Shown here one piece after another: positions 1 to 7,908 of a stretch of DNA of 56,740 bases. A model generated the notes under the pieces. That model was not told the origin of the DNA, ran no database searches, and saw only the letters and a program-made list of their open reading frames with translations. How positions within the stretch are numbered: the stretch's first letter is position 1; each line of letters starts with the position of its first letter. Made by a program: the position numbers and the translations under genes. The DNA is from UPXZ01 sp964498765 (GTDB taxonomy: Bacteria > Bacteroidota > Bacteroidia > Bacteroidales > Paludibacteraceae): contig CAZCIU010000010.1 of the NCBI GenBank assembly GCA_964498765.1, positions 1-56,740 on the forward strand. The letters are read 5' to 3'.

Positions 1-105
1 ATAATCTATACTATCCTGCCGTCAAAGTTGCATTTACTAATTGAATTTACATATTCCAAAAAAGAGGCAGAGAATTTAAATTTTGCTTTAAATCAGATGA
101 TTTAA
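1..105 (+). CDS. Possible 3' end of an unidentified gene, cut by the window edge
   Basis: Frame 1 is open from the first base to a TAA at 103-105, giving 34 residues with no stop. Its stop codon overlaps the convergent DUF4230 stop through a shared TTAA, the same arrangement seen at 5669-5672 between two well supported genes. That parallel is the main support. The fragment is too short to recognise and the region is AT-rich, so chance is possible. Frame 3 also gives a short open stretch ending near base 44. Confidence 0.3.
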   Translation: MIYTILPSKLHLLIEFTYSKKEAENLNFALNQMI

Positions 106-725
106 TCTTCTATTGGTCTCAATTCTTTAATCGCAGGAATTTTCACTCCGTCGGCTTCAGCAATTTCCACTTTCTCAAAACCTAATTCTTCAAGCAAAGA
201 GGAAATAAATTTATGTGCCTGATCTGATGATTCGGTAAGAATAGATTTATTTAGAGCATCCTGTTTGATTTTATTTTGCTCCGCAACAATGGCTTTTTGA
301 TAATCTCCCACCTTCACCGGATTCAAAATATTCATGCTTTCATCGTACACTTGCAAAGATTTTGGGTCGATTACAGTTTCCTGAATTTCTGGTTTTGGAA
401 GAGTCACTTTCACGCTTTTGCCGTATACATTGACCGTAGCTTTGCTAATGTCAATTCCTGCTTTTACGTAGCCGGTATATTTTATCAAGAATGATTTTTC
501 GGTAAGCGGCACCTGCAAATTCATAAATTTCATGTAATCTTTGTAGCTAATCACACCGTTATAATTGTATTTTACCAGCGAGAGTTCCTTCACGTAAGCA
601 ATTTTTTCCATGATGGCCGCACTGTCGTATTTGCTTTGTTTGTCATTTTTCTTAAAAAGAAAAAATGCCAAAACAACAACAGCAATCAACAGAAAAATAG
701 CAGGATAATTCGTTTTTCTATACAT
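102..725 (-). CDS. DUF4230 domain protein, membrane anchored
   Basis: A 207-residue protein of the DUF4230 family, common in Bacteroidota; its biochemical role is unknown to me. Residues about 7-25 form one hydrophobic N-terminal segment followed by lysines, so it is probably anchored in the inner membrane with the rest outside the cytoplasm. The body has the alternating hydrophobic pattern of the family, including a stretch reading VKVTLPKPEI. I chose the ATG at 725 over an in-frame TTG at 740 because ATG is usual and places the membrane segment at the very N-terminus. The gene converges on a possible gene entering from the left edge. The family call is from sequence resemblance only. Confidence 0.75.
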   Translation of the reverse strand: MYRKTNYPAIFLLIAVVVLAFFLFKKNDKQSKYDSAAIMEKIAYVKELSLVKYNYNGVISYKDYMKFMNLQVPLTEKSFLIKYTGYVKAGIDISKATVNVYGKSVKVTLPKPEIQETVIDPKSLQVYDESMNILNPVKVGDYQKAIVAEQNKIKQDALNKSILTESSDQAHKFISSLLEELGFEKVEIAEADGVKIPAIKELRPIED

Positions 726-785
726 ATTGAGTAATTTCAAGTTAGCACTTCAACAAATACAAATATAGTGCAAATCGATAAAAAA

Positions 786-815
786 ACAGAGAATATTGCT
801 TGCAACATTCTCTGT
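786..815 (-). terminator. Hairpin terminator after the DUF898 gene
   Basis: Arms ACAGAGAATATTGC (786-799) and GCAACATTCTCTGT (802-815) pair with one A/C mismatch. Read on the minus strand the hairpin is followed by a run of T (bases 781-785 are A on the plus strand). It lies just past the stop of the DUF898 gene, as expected for a Rho-independent terminator. Confidence 0.65.
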
Positions 816-840
816 TCATTAGATTGATTAGATCAAATAT

Positions 841-1860
841 TTAGTAAGAAACACTATCTATAGCCGTTACAGCACTTTCTTCTTCGTCTTTTGGAAAATC
901 GATATAACTTTTTTGCAATAAGTACTGATTGATTTTGCAGTACGCCCAAGGCAAATAAATTCCTGCAGTAATCAGCGTTAAGAGATTTTGAACCAGCAAA
1001 AACAGATAATCTTTTTTGATTTCCATATCGTATCCAAACCTTAGCTCTTCTTCATCAGAAACGGCGACAGTTCGTTCCATAAAATAATCGTAAAGTTTTA
1101 CCAGAGCAGCCGGCGCATAAATTCCCAAAGTAATCAGCGACAAGAAAATTTCAAGTCCAATTTTCATCACAGCTCCTCCTGCTTTGGTAGTCCAGCGGAT
1201 GTTGTAATCCTTAAATTGGAAATTTATAATCCAATTGTAATAGAAATAATAATACGGAATAATGATGATCAGAATGATAAACATCATTGCAATTGATGTG
1301 ATTCCAATGACATTTGCTGCAGTTTCAGGAGCGGTGCCGTTGATTGCCTGAATTCCCGCAACAGCACCAAAAATCAACGAAAACAACGTGATTGGTAAGA
1401 AAATTATTATCAAAAGAATAATAAACAATGCTCCACCCTTACTGTTAAAATCAAATCGGCTTCCGGCGTATTCGGTGTTTTTACAAACAAATCGGTAGAT
1501 TTTTGCTAACATCCACGGATAGTAAATTCCGAATGTAATCAAAGTCAGCAATCCGTTTAGCAACAGGACTTTCAGATATTCACCAAAGGTACCATGAAAT
1601 AAGAATTTTTCGTTCCGAAACTCCACGGCTTCTATCGACCATTTGATAAAATAGAACAAAATGGCATACTGAATAAATATAAGAGCTATAATCAGCGCCC
1701 AATAGCCAAACATAGCTCCGACAGCTTCCGGTGATGCTTCTGTAAGTTCTTGTGTGGTGATTTGCACCCAAATCATCGGCGCGTACACAATTACGTACAA
1801 AAGCAACCAAATCCCAATTAATTTATTGCCATTAAGGTTAAAGTTAAAATAATGTTTCAT
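841..1860 (-). CDS. DUF898 (YjgN-like) multi-pass membrane protein
   Basis: A 339-residue protein matching DUF898, the family of E. coli YjgN. It shows about six to eight hydrophobic segments and an internal repetition typical of the family: three stretches of the kind LLTLITFGIYYPW, SLITLGIYAPAAL and LLTLITAGIYLPWAY (residues about 105, 240 and 295), each preceded by a charged cytoplasmic-looking stretch. It is an inner-membrane protein of unknown function; I see no catalytic motif. The start ATG at 1858-1860 gives an N-terminus with an immediate family-like beta-strand segment. A terminator hairpin follows. A possible 34-residue membrane peptide is encoded 90 bases upstream on the same strand. 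Confidence 0.8.
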   Translation of the reverse strand: MKHYFNFNLNGNKLIGIWLLLYVIVYAPMIWVQITTQELTEASPEAVGAMFGYWALIIALIFIQYAILFYFIKWSIEAVEFRNEKFLFHGTFGEYLKVLLLNGLLTLITFGIYYPWMLAKIYRFVCKNTEYAGSRFDFNSKGGALFIILLIIIFLPITLFSLIFGAVAGIQAINGTAPETAANVIGITSIAMMFIILIIIIPYYYFYYNWIINFQFKDYNIRWTTKAGGAVMKIGLEIFLSLITLGIYAPAALVKLYDYFMERTVAVSDEEELRFGYDMEIKKDYLFLLVQNLLTLITAGIYLPWAYCKINQYLLQKSYIDFPKDEEESAVTAIDSVSY

Positions 1861-1949
1861 GTCAATTAGTATTATATTTAGTAATAAATAATTACGCGAA
1901 ATCCCGCTTCCAAGCTACTCAAAGCCTAAAACGAGAGAGTTAATTAGAA

Positions 1950-2054
1950 TTATTTGCCAGTAAACATGTAAAGCAGAAAAACGAGAAGTCCTAATACTCC
2001 AACTACCAATCCAAAAATGATTAGCATCAGTTTTATAAATTTTTTGTTTTCCAT
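1950..2054 (-). CDS. Possible 34-residue single-span membrane peptide
   Basis: ATG at 2052-2054 to TAA at 1950-1952. The product begins MENKKFIKLM and is otherwise one continuous hydrophobic span (IIFGLVVGVLGLLVFLLYMF) ending in TGK. Basic residues before the span predict an inside-in start. The leader is A/T-rich (GATTTTTTTTAAAA before the ATG), as for many Bacteroidota genes. It lies between the DUF898 gene and rarA in space that would otherwise be empty. No family is recognised. The compact composition argues for a real peptide, but conservation cannot be tested here. Confidence 0.45.
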   Translation of the reverse strand: MENKKFIKLMLIIFGLVVGVLGLLVFLLYMFTGK

Positions 2055-2206
2055 TTTTAAAAAAAATCATTTACGGAAACAAAGATAATAAAATTTTACG
2101 CTACACATATCGACTTAGGCTGTATTTATCCGTTTTTTTGAAAAAAATCTTTCAATGTGAGATAGAAAGTACAGTAATTTTAATTTTTATTCTATCCAAA
2201 AAAAGC

Positions 2207-2214
2207 TAACTTTG
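2207..2214 (+). promoter_or_regulatory. Likely -7 promoter element for rarA
   Basis: TAACTTTG matches the Bacteroidota -7 consensus TAnnTTTG, about 75 bases before the rarA start. No clear -33 TTTG partner is seen at the usual 19-21 base distance. A small inverted repeat (GAGAGTTAGTAATTCTC, from 2222) follows in the leader. Confidence 0.5.
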
Positions 2215-2289
2215 TAAATCGGAGAGTTAGTAATTCTCGTATCAAATGAATTTCACTCTCAACAAATTACATCCTATTTACACTTCATT

Positions 2290-3555
2290 ATGCAACCATT
2301 AGCAGAACGCGCTCGCCCGAAAACGATGGACGAATACGTTGGTCAGAAACACCTGGTCGGCGAAAAATCCATCCTTCGACTGATGATTGATTCGGGAAAT
2401 ATCTCCTCGTTTATCCTTTGGGGACCGCCCGGAGTTGGAAAAACGACCTTGGCTCGAATTATTGCCAATCGTTTGGAACGCCCGTTTTATACGCTGAGTG
2501 CGGTCACTTCCGGTGTGAAAGACGTCCGCGAAGTTATCGAAAAAGCAAAACAAAGTCGCTTCTTTTCGCAAACCAGCCCAATTCTTTTTATTGATGAAAT
2601 CCATCGTTTTAGCAAATCTCAGCAAGATTCGTTGCTTGGTGCGGTAGAAAATGGCACGGTAACTTTGATAGGTGCAACAACTGAAAATCCTTCGTTTGAA
2701 GTTATCACGCCTTTGCTTTCTCGCTGTCAGGTTTACGTTTTGAAACCGCTGGAAGAAGAAGATTTGCTGGAACTTGCCGAGCGAGTGATGAAGGAAGATC
2801 CGGAATTGAAGAAAAGAAAAATTCAAATTGACGAAAAAGCATCTCTTATCAGATATGCCGGTGGCGATGCCAGAAAATTACTGAATATCATTGAGTTGGT
2901 TGTCAATTCTGATCCATCGGAGATTGTACATATAACTAATGAAGTCGTTACCGAGCGTCTTCAGCAAAACCCGATGGCGTACGACAAAGACGGCGAAATT
3001 CATTACGATATTATTTCGGCATTTATCAAATCCATTCGCGGCAGCGATCCGGATGGTGCGGTTTATTGGTTGGCGAGAATGGTTGCCGGAGGCGAAGATC
3101 CAAAATTTATTGCTCGCCGATTGGTGATTTCAGCGGCTGAAGATATTGGATTAGCTAATCCAAATGCATTGTTGCTTGCCAATGCTTGCTTTGACGCTTT
3201 GCACAAAATCGGATGGCCGGAAGGCAGAATTATTCTCTCTCAAACGACCATTTACTTGGCATCTTCACCGAAAAGCAATTCGGCATACAGTGCCATTGAT
3301 GACGCGTTGGCCTTGGTGGCAAAAACCGGCAATCTGCCTGTACCACTCCATTTGCGGAACGCGCCAACAAAACTGTTGAAAGAACTCGATTACGGAAAAG
3401 ATTACAAATACGCGCATAATTACGAGAATAATTTTGTGGAACAACAATATCTGCCCGATAAAATCAAAAAAGAGCGAATTTGGAAAGTTCAGGGAAATGC
3501 AGCCGAGAAAAAAATGGGCGATTGGCTACGTGCGCTTTGGAAAGGGAAATATTAA
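2290..3555 (+). CDS. rarA: Replication-associated recombination protein A (AAA+ ATPase)
   Basis: RarA/MgsA is an AAA+ ATPase related to clamp loaders and RuvB that acts at stalled replication forks. This 421-residue protein has the full family length. The N-terminus (PLAERARPKTMDEYVGQ) is the family signature, Walker A is GPPGVGKTT near residue 45, Walker B is ILFIDEIHRF near residue 98, and sensor 1 is GATTENPSFE. The C-terminal half contains the MgsA tetramerisation domain (DPDGAVYWLARM, then AAEDIGLANP). The ATG at 2290 places the signature at the expected position. It appears to be alone on its transcript or to lead into the esterase gene 22 bases downstream. Confidence 0.95.
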   Translation: MQPLAERARPKTMDEYVGQKHLVGEKSILRLMIDSGNISSFILWGPPGVGKTTLARIIANRLERPFYTLSAVTSGVKDVREVIEKAKQSRFFSQTSPILFIDEIHRFSKSQQDSLLGAVENGTVTLIGATTENPSFEVITPLLSRCQVYVLKPLEEEDLLELAERVMKEDPELKKRKIQIDEKASLIRYAGGDARKLLNIIELVVNSDPSEIVHITNEVVTERLQQNPMAYDKDGEIHYDIISAFIKSIRGSDPDGAVYWLARMVAGGEDPKFIARRLVISAAEDIGLANPNALLLANACFDALHKIGWPEGRIILSQTTIYLASSPKSNSAYSAIDDALALVAKTGNLPVPLHLRNAPTKLLKELDYGKDYKYAHNYENNFVEQQYLPDKIKKERIWKVQGNAAEKKMGDWLRALWKGKY

Positions 3556-3577
3556 GCATTAAATAAAAAAAAAGAAT

Positions 3578-4771
3578 ATGAAAAGATTATTTTCAATACT
3601 TGAAGCTATATTTTTTGTTGCAATTAGTTTCGCGCAGGAAGTAAATTTCAACAAACCAACTGAAATTATTTCACCTGAAATCAAATCGGATGATACTGTA
3701 ATTTTCAGGCTTTTTGCTCCTGCGGCTGAAAAAGTGGAAATTACCGGAGATTTTCTTCCTCCAAAAGAAATCGTTACAGAATTTGGCAAATACGATATTC
3801 CGGGAGTAGTGGAAATGAAAAAAGATAAAAACGGCATTTGGGAATTTACTTCTGAAAAATTAGCTTCAGAATTTTACACTTATTCATTTATTGTGGATGG
3901 TTTTCATTCCATTGACCTAAATAATGCGTACCCAATCCGCAATATCGCGTCAACTTACAGTTTTTTCATCGTTCCGGGAAGTCCCGGTGATCTTTATCTG
4001 ACGCAGAATGTGCCTCACGGAAGCATTTCACAAAGATGGTATGAAAGTCCGACTTTGGAATTGACACGCAGGATTTCGATTTACACTCCGCCCGGTTACG
4101 AGAGCTCGAAACAAAAATATCCTGTGCTTTATTTGCTGCACGGAATGGGTGGCGACGAAGAAGCTTGGCTGAATTCTGGACGTTCGGCACAGATTTTGGA
4201 TAATCTTATTGCAAAAGGGAAAATAAAACCCATGATTGTTGTGATGCCTAATGGAAATGCGGTGCAGGAAGCCGCTCCGGGCAAGTCTTCACTCAATTTT
4301 TATAAGCCAAACATGATGCTGCCCAAAACGATGGAAGGCTCAATGGAAAGCAGTTTTCCCGATATTCTGAAATTTGTGGAGAAAAACTACCGAACTATTA
4401 ATAAAAAATCCGCCAGAGCAATCGCCGGACTTTCGATGGGAGGTTTTCATTCGCTTCATATTTCCAAGGAAAATCCGGACAAATTTGATTACGTAGGACT
4501 TTTTTCGGCTGCGATAATGCCTTTTGAAAACACAAATTCTCCGATTTATGAGAATTTTGAAGGAAAACTAAAATTACAGTTTGAGAAAAAACCAAAACTC
4601 TACTGGATTGGAATTGGTAAAACTGATTTCCTGTATCAAGCGAATGTAGATTTCCGAAAAACACTTGATAAGAACGCTTATAATTATGTTTATTTTGAGA
4701 ATGAAGAAGGACATATCTGGAAAAACTGGCGTATTTATTTGACCGAATTCACTCAATTGATTTTTAAATAA
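3578..4771 (+). CDS. Secreted CE1-like esterase (alpha/beta hydrolase) with N-terminal Ig-like domain
   Basis: A 397-residue exported esterase of the putative esterase D / carbohydrate esterase 1 group, which in Bacteroidota often removes acetyl or feruloyl groups from plant polysaccharides. A signal peptide (residues 1-19, ending SFAQ) is followed by a CBM48/E-set-like beta domain (about 35-115) and then the hydrolase. The hydrolase has the oxyanion region LLHGMGGDEEAW, the nucleophile elbow GLSMGG (Ser near residue 286) and a late His in EGHIWKNWR near residue 380. The substrate cannot be told from sequence. It is followed after 13 bases by a second exported hydrolase, so the two are probably co-transcribed. 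Confidence 0.88.
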   Translation: MKRLFSILEAIFFVAISFAQEVNFNKPTEIISPEIKSDDTVIFRLFAPAAEKVEITGDFLPPKEIVTEFGKYDIPGVVEMKKDKNGIWEFTSEKLASEFYTYSFIVDGFHSIDLNNAYPIRNIASTYSFFIVPGSPGDLYLTQNVPHGSISQRWYESPTLELTRRISIYTPPGYESSKQKYPVLYLLHGMGGDEEAWLNSGRSAQILDNLIAKGKIKPMIVVMPNGNAVQEAAPGKSSLNFYKPNMMLPKTMEGSMESSFPDILKFVEKNYRTINKKSARAIAGLSMGGFHSLHISKENPDKFDYVGLFSAAIMPFENTNSPIYENFEGKLKLQFEKKPKLYWIGIGKTDFLYQANVDFRKTLDKNAYNYVYFENEEGHIWKNWRIYLTEFTQLIFK

Positions 4772-4784
4772 AATATTTTCTGAA

Positions 4785-5672
4785 ATGAAAAAGCTAATTC
4801 TGTTTACAATTTCCTTTGTTTTCGCAACTTTGCTTGCCGCTCAAGTCAATAACCGACCTGTGCGAAACGCTATGCATTCCGGTACAAATGTGATGACTTT
4901 CAATATCCGATATAATAACACCGGCGATGGCATCAACAAATGGGACAATCGTAAAGAATTGGCAATCAACACTATTTTAGAAAATAATGTTGATATTCTG
5001 GGAATTCAGGAAGCGCTTCATAGCCAGATGATGGATCTAGAAAAAGGCTTGCAGGATTACGAATGGATTGGCGTTGGCAGAGATGACGGCATCGAAAAAG
5101 GGGAATATTCTCCGATTTTCTACAATACAAAGCGATTTACAGAGGTTGGTTCGGGTTATTTTTGGTTGAGTGAAAATCCGATGATGGCCGGCACGCTTGG
5201 TTGGGATGCTGCAAATATCCGCATTGCTACCTGGGCAAAACTGAAAGACTTGCGAAATGGAAAAACGATTTTCGTGCTGAACACGCATTTTGACCACGTG
5301 GGTGAAGTTGCCAGACGTGAAAGTGCAAAGCTTATTCTTCAAAAACTACATACTTACACCCGAAAAAACAATTTCCCAATCATCGTAACAGGCGATTTTA
5401 ACGCCACACAAAATTCGGAAGTTATCCGAAGTTTGACAGACGTAAATAATCCACTTCACATTAAAGATGCTCGTGCTTTATCACCCAACGTGCGCGGTCC
5501 TATTTGGTCTTTCCACAATTTTGGCAAGCAAAAAGAGCAAGACCGTCCGCTTTTGGATTATGTATTTGTGAGGAATAATGTTTCGGTGTTGGATTTTGAA
5601 ACAATTGAGGGAAATCACGGCGACAGATGGGTTTCAGACCACTGCCCTATTTTGGTGAAAGTGAGTTATTAA
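4785..5672 (+). CDS. Secreted endonuclease/exonuclease/phosphatase-family protein
   Basis: A 295-residue exported member of the EEP superfamily, metal-dependent phosphodiesterases and phosphatases with a DNase I fold. A signal peptide covers residues 1-19 (LLAAQ cleavage region). Superfamily motifs occur in order: MTFNIRY, then ILGIQEA (metal-binding Glu), FVLNTHFDHVGE, IIVTGDFNA and the terminal SDHCPILV with the catalytic Asp-His. In Bacteroidota such proteins are usually annotated only at family level; substrates may be nucleic acid, phospholipid or sugar phosphate. The stop codon overlaps that of the convergent lpxH gene through TTAA at 5669-5672. Confidence 0.88.
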   Translation: MKKLILFTISFVFATLLAAQVNNRPVRNAMHSGTNVMTFNIRYNNTGDGINKWDNRKELAINTILENNVDILGIQEALHSQMMDLEKGLQDYEWIGVGRDDGIEKGEYSPIFYNTKRFTEVGSGYFWLSENPMMAGTLGWDAANIRIATWAKLKDLRNGKTIFVLNTHFDHVGEVARRESAKLILQKLHTYTRKNNFPIIVTGDFNATQNSEVIRSLTDVNNPLHIKDARALSPNVRGPIWSFHNFGKQKEQDRPLLDYVFVRNNVSVLDFETIEGNHGDRWVSDHCPILVKVSY

Positions 5673-6409
5673 TCCTCCAAGTCGATTTCGAGGTGAAAAT
5701 GCTCTCCATCAAAAACTCCGTATGAGAAAATGCCGATAAAATCACCCAAAATAACGACGCGCGATTTGTTTTTTAACTCTAAATCAAGTTCGATGTGTCT
5801 GTGTCCGAAAATCATGAAATCAACATCGTGATTTTCGGAATATTTTTTGGCAAATTTCACCAGATGCTCGTTTTCTTCTCCAAGGAATTTATTCTCAAGA
5901 TGCAGAATTTTCTCACGATTGCTTTTTGACCAGGCATAGCCAAAATTCTGTCCAATCTGCGGCGGTAAAAGTCGGAAAAGTTTCTGACAAGTAGGACTGT
6001 GGAAAATATTTCGGATAAATTTGAATTTTTTATCTTCAGTATAAAGTCCGTCACCATGCGAAAGATAGAATTTTTTACCTTTTATTTCTATGGTTTCAGG
6101 CTTTCTGTGAACGATTAAACCCACTTCATTTTCGAGATAACCAAATGTCCAAATATCGTGATTTCCGGTAAATAAATGAATTTCTATTCCGCTGTCAACT
6201 AATTCAGCCATTTTTCCAAGAAAACGGACGTAACCACGCGGCACAACCGTTTTGTACTCAAACCAAAAATCAAACATATCGCCGAGCATATAAATGGCTT
6301 CTGCGTCGGATTTCACCTTGTCCAACCAATTGACCAAACGCATCTCATGCTCCCGCGGATTTTTCACCAATCGAGAGCCTAAATGTGCATCGGAAATAAA
6401 ATAAATCAT
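5669..6409 (-). CDS. lpxH: UDP-2,3-diacylglucosamine hydrolase
   Basis: LpxH removes UMP from UDP-2,3-diacylglucosamine in lipid A synthesis, at the cytoplasmic face of the inner membrane. The 246-residue protein has all calcineurin-like metallophosphoesterase motifs: FISDAHLGS at the N-terminus, LGDMFDFWFEY, FTGNHDIW, LSHGDG and FGHRH near residue 205. The FDFWFEY stretch is typical of LpxH rather than generic phosphoesterases. The organism therefore makes lipid A. It is the last gene of a same-strand run (M16 peptidase, O-methyltransferase, thioesterase, SufT-like, lpxH) with short spacers of 60 bases or fewer around it. A generic phosphoesterase is the only alternative. Confidence 0.87.
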   Translation of the reverse strand: MIYFISDAHLGSRLVKNPREHEMRLVNWLDKVKSDAEAIYMLGDMFDFWFEYKTVVPRGYVRFLGKMAELVDSGIEIHLFTGNHDIWTFGYLENEVGLIVHRKPETIEIKGKKFYLSHGDGLYTEDKKFKFIRNIFHSPTCQKLFRLLPPQIGQNFGYAWSKSNREKILHLENKFLGEENEHLVKFAKKYSENHDVDFMIFGHRHIELDLELKNKSRVVILGDFIGIFSYGVFDGEHFHLEIDLED

Positions 6410-6469
6410 TGACGCTTAGTTTGTTATTTAATTATAAATGAGTGGAAATAAATGGATTTTCTTCAGAAA

Positions 6470-6784
6470 TTACAAAAATCCAAGCTCAAGTTTGGCTTCT
6501 TCAGACATCATATCTTTGTCCCAAGGCGGGTCAAAAACAATATTTACATTCACTTTATTCACATCTTCCACGCTCTCTACTTTCATCACCACATCTTCCA
6601 CGATAAAATCAACCGCAGGGCAATTTGGCGCAGTCAAAGTCATATCGATATCCACGGAACCATCTTCTTTCGGGTCGATGCGATAAATCAAACCCAGGTC
6701 GTATATATTTACAGGAATCTCCGGATCGTACACCGTACGCAACATCCGAACAATCTTTTCTTCTTTTTCTAAAAATTCATTCAT
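6470..6784 (-). CDS. MIP18/SufT-like iron-sulfur cluster assembly factor (DUF59)
   Basis: A 104-residue protein of the MIP18 (DUF59) family, small factors helping Fe-S cluster maturation, as SufT and the PaaD N-domain do. The signature VYDPEIPVNIYDLGLIY lies at residues 18-34, and the conserved Cys is in LTAPNCPAVD near residue 57. The C-terminal FDPPWDKDMM is also family-typical. No suf genes are adjacent in this window. It sits between a thioesterase gene (66 bases) and lpxH (60 bases) on the same strand. The role as a Fe-S carrier or targeting factor is inferred from the family. Confidence 0.88.
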   Translation of the reverse strand: MNEFLEKEEKIVRMLRTVYDPEIPVNIYDLGLIYRIDPKEDGSVDIDMTLTAPNCPAVDFIVEDVVMKVESVEDVNKVNVNIVFDPPWDKDMMSEEAKLELGFL

Positions 6785-6850
6785 TGTAATTCTGCTTTAT
6801 ATTACATACAAACAATCAACAAGCCTAAAATGTTGATGTGAATGCAGCGA

Positions 6851-7249
6851 TTAAGCAATTAATTCATCAAAAGGTGGAAAATCAACAGTCAATTTTCCGT
6901 TTACCAAAACTACTGTTGTAACTTTGGCAGTAACACAAAGTTTGTTATCAGATTTTCTGTAAATCGCTTGATTAAAAATATACTTTATGCCATCTTTTTT
7001 CACATTAAGTTTGCAAGTGAATTCTTCCTTCGAACGAAGCGGATTTTTATACGCAATCTCAATTCTCGCCACCACAGCATCAATTCCATCCTTACTCAAA
7101 TCCGCAAAACTGACATTTCTGGACAACAAAAATTCATGACGAGTATGCTCCAGGTAATTTTGATAAACAGAATTATTCACTATTCCCTGCACGTCCAGTT
7201 CGTAGTCGCGCACCTTAAAATCAAGTTCGTAAATAAACATTTTGTTCAT
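6851..7249 (-). CDS. Acyl-CoA thioesterase, hotdog fold (YbgC/FadM type)
   Basis: A 132-residue 4HBT-type hotdog thioesterase, which hydrolyses acyl-CoA or acyl-ACP thioesters in the cytoplasm. The N-terminal DVQGIVNNSVYQNYLEHTR matches the YbgC/FadM pattern where the active-site Asp is followed by G-x-V-N-N-x-x-Y. Here the first D (in YELDVQGIVNN) occupies that place. Length is normal. The start could be the ATG at 7249 or the one three codons later. It is 32 bases downstream of the O-methyltransferase gene, probably in one transcript. The true substrate is unknown. Confidence 0.85.
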   Translation of the reverse strand: MNKMFIYELDFKVRDYELDVQGIVNNSVYQNYLEHTRHEFLLSRNVSFADLSKDGIDAVVARIEIAYKNPLRSKEEFTCKLNVKKDGIKYIFNQAIYRKSDNKLCVTAKVTTVVLVNGKLTVDFPPFDELIA

Positions 7250-7281
7250 TTTTGTTGTGTGATGTTCAATGGATGTTTCTA

Positions 7282-7908
7282 TTACTTTTTCCGTATCAAA
7301 GTCAAACCGTCTCTCACCGGAAGAAGCACCTTTTCCACACGATTATCCTTTTTTATTTTATCGTTGAAATGAATGATTTCAAGCGTTTGTTTGTCTTTTT
7401 GCTGCGGCTCTTCCATCACTTTTCCACTCCAGATTGTATTGTCAGCCAGAATAAATCCACCTTGTCGCAGTTTGGGTAAAACCAATTCAAAATAATCTGA
7501 ATACAAACTTTTATCGGCATCCAGAAAAACTAAATCATAAACTTTATCCAAATTTGGAATGACTTCCATGGCATCACCGATGTGCAGATTAATCTGGTTT
7601 TCATAAGGTGAAATGCTGAAATTCTCCCGAATAAAATCTTCCAGTTCATCATCAATTTCGATTGTATCTACGCAGCCACCATCATCCAAACCTTCCGCCA
7701 GACACAAAGCCGAATATCCGGTAAAAGTTCCTATTTCAAGTACATTTTTCGGCTGAATCATCTTAGCAATCATACTCAGAATCCGACCTTGCAAGTGCCC
7801 TGAAAGCATTCTCGGATTGATTTGCTTCAGCCAGGTATTCCGATTAATCTTAGCCAGATAATCCGGTTCTGCATCGCTATGATCCAAAATATAATCCTCT
7901 AAAGTCAT
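7282..7908 (-). CDS. SAM-dependent O-methyltransferase (CCoAOMT-like)
   Basis: A 208-residue class I methyltransferase of the catechol/caffeoyl-CoA O-methyltransferase family. SAM-binding motif I is VLEIGTFTGYSALCLAEGL (residues about 61-79), motif II is the acidic IEIDDELEDF, and the metal-binding FLDADKSLYSDYF and ILADNTIWSGKV regions follow. Bacterial members include the tRNA uridine methyltransferase TrmR, so the substrate could be a tRNA base or a small catechol. Its ATG overlaps the stop of the M16 peptidase gene by four bases (TCAT on the plus strand at 7905-7908), which implies translational coupling. Confidence 0.87.
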   Translation of the reverse strand: MTLEDYILDHSDAEPDYLAKINRNTWLKQINPRMLSGHLQGRILSMIAKMIQPKNVLEIGTFTGYSALCLAEGLDDGGCVDTIEIDDELEDFIRENFSISPYENQINLHIGDAMEVIPNLDKVYDLVFLDADKSLYSDYFELVLPKLRQGGFILADNTIWSGKVMEEPQQKDKQTLEIIHFNDKIKKDNRVEKVLLPVRDGLTLIRKK

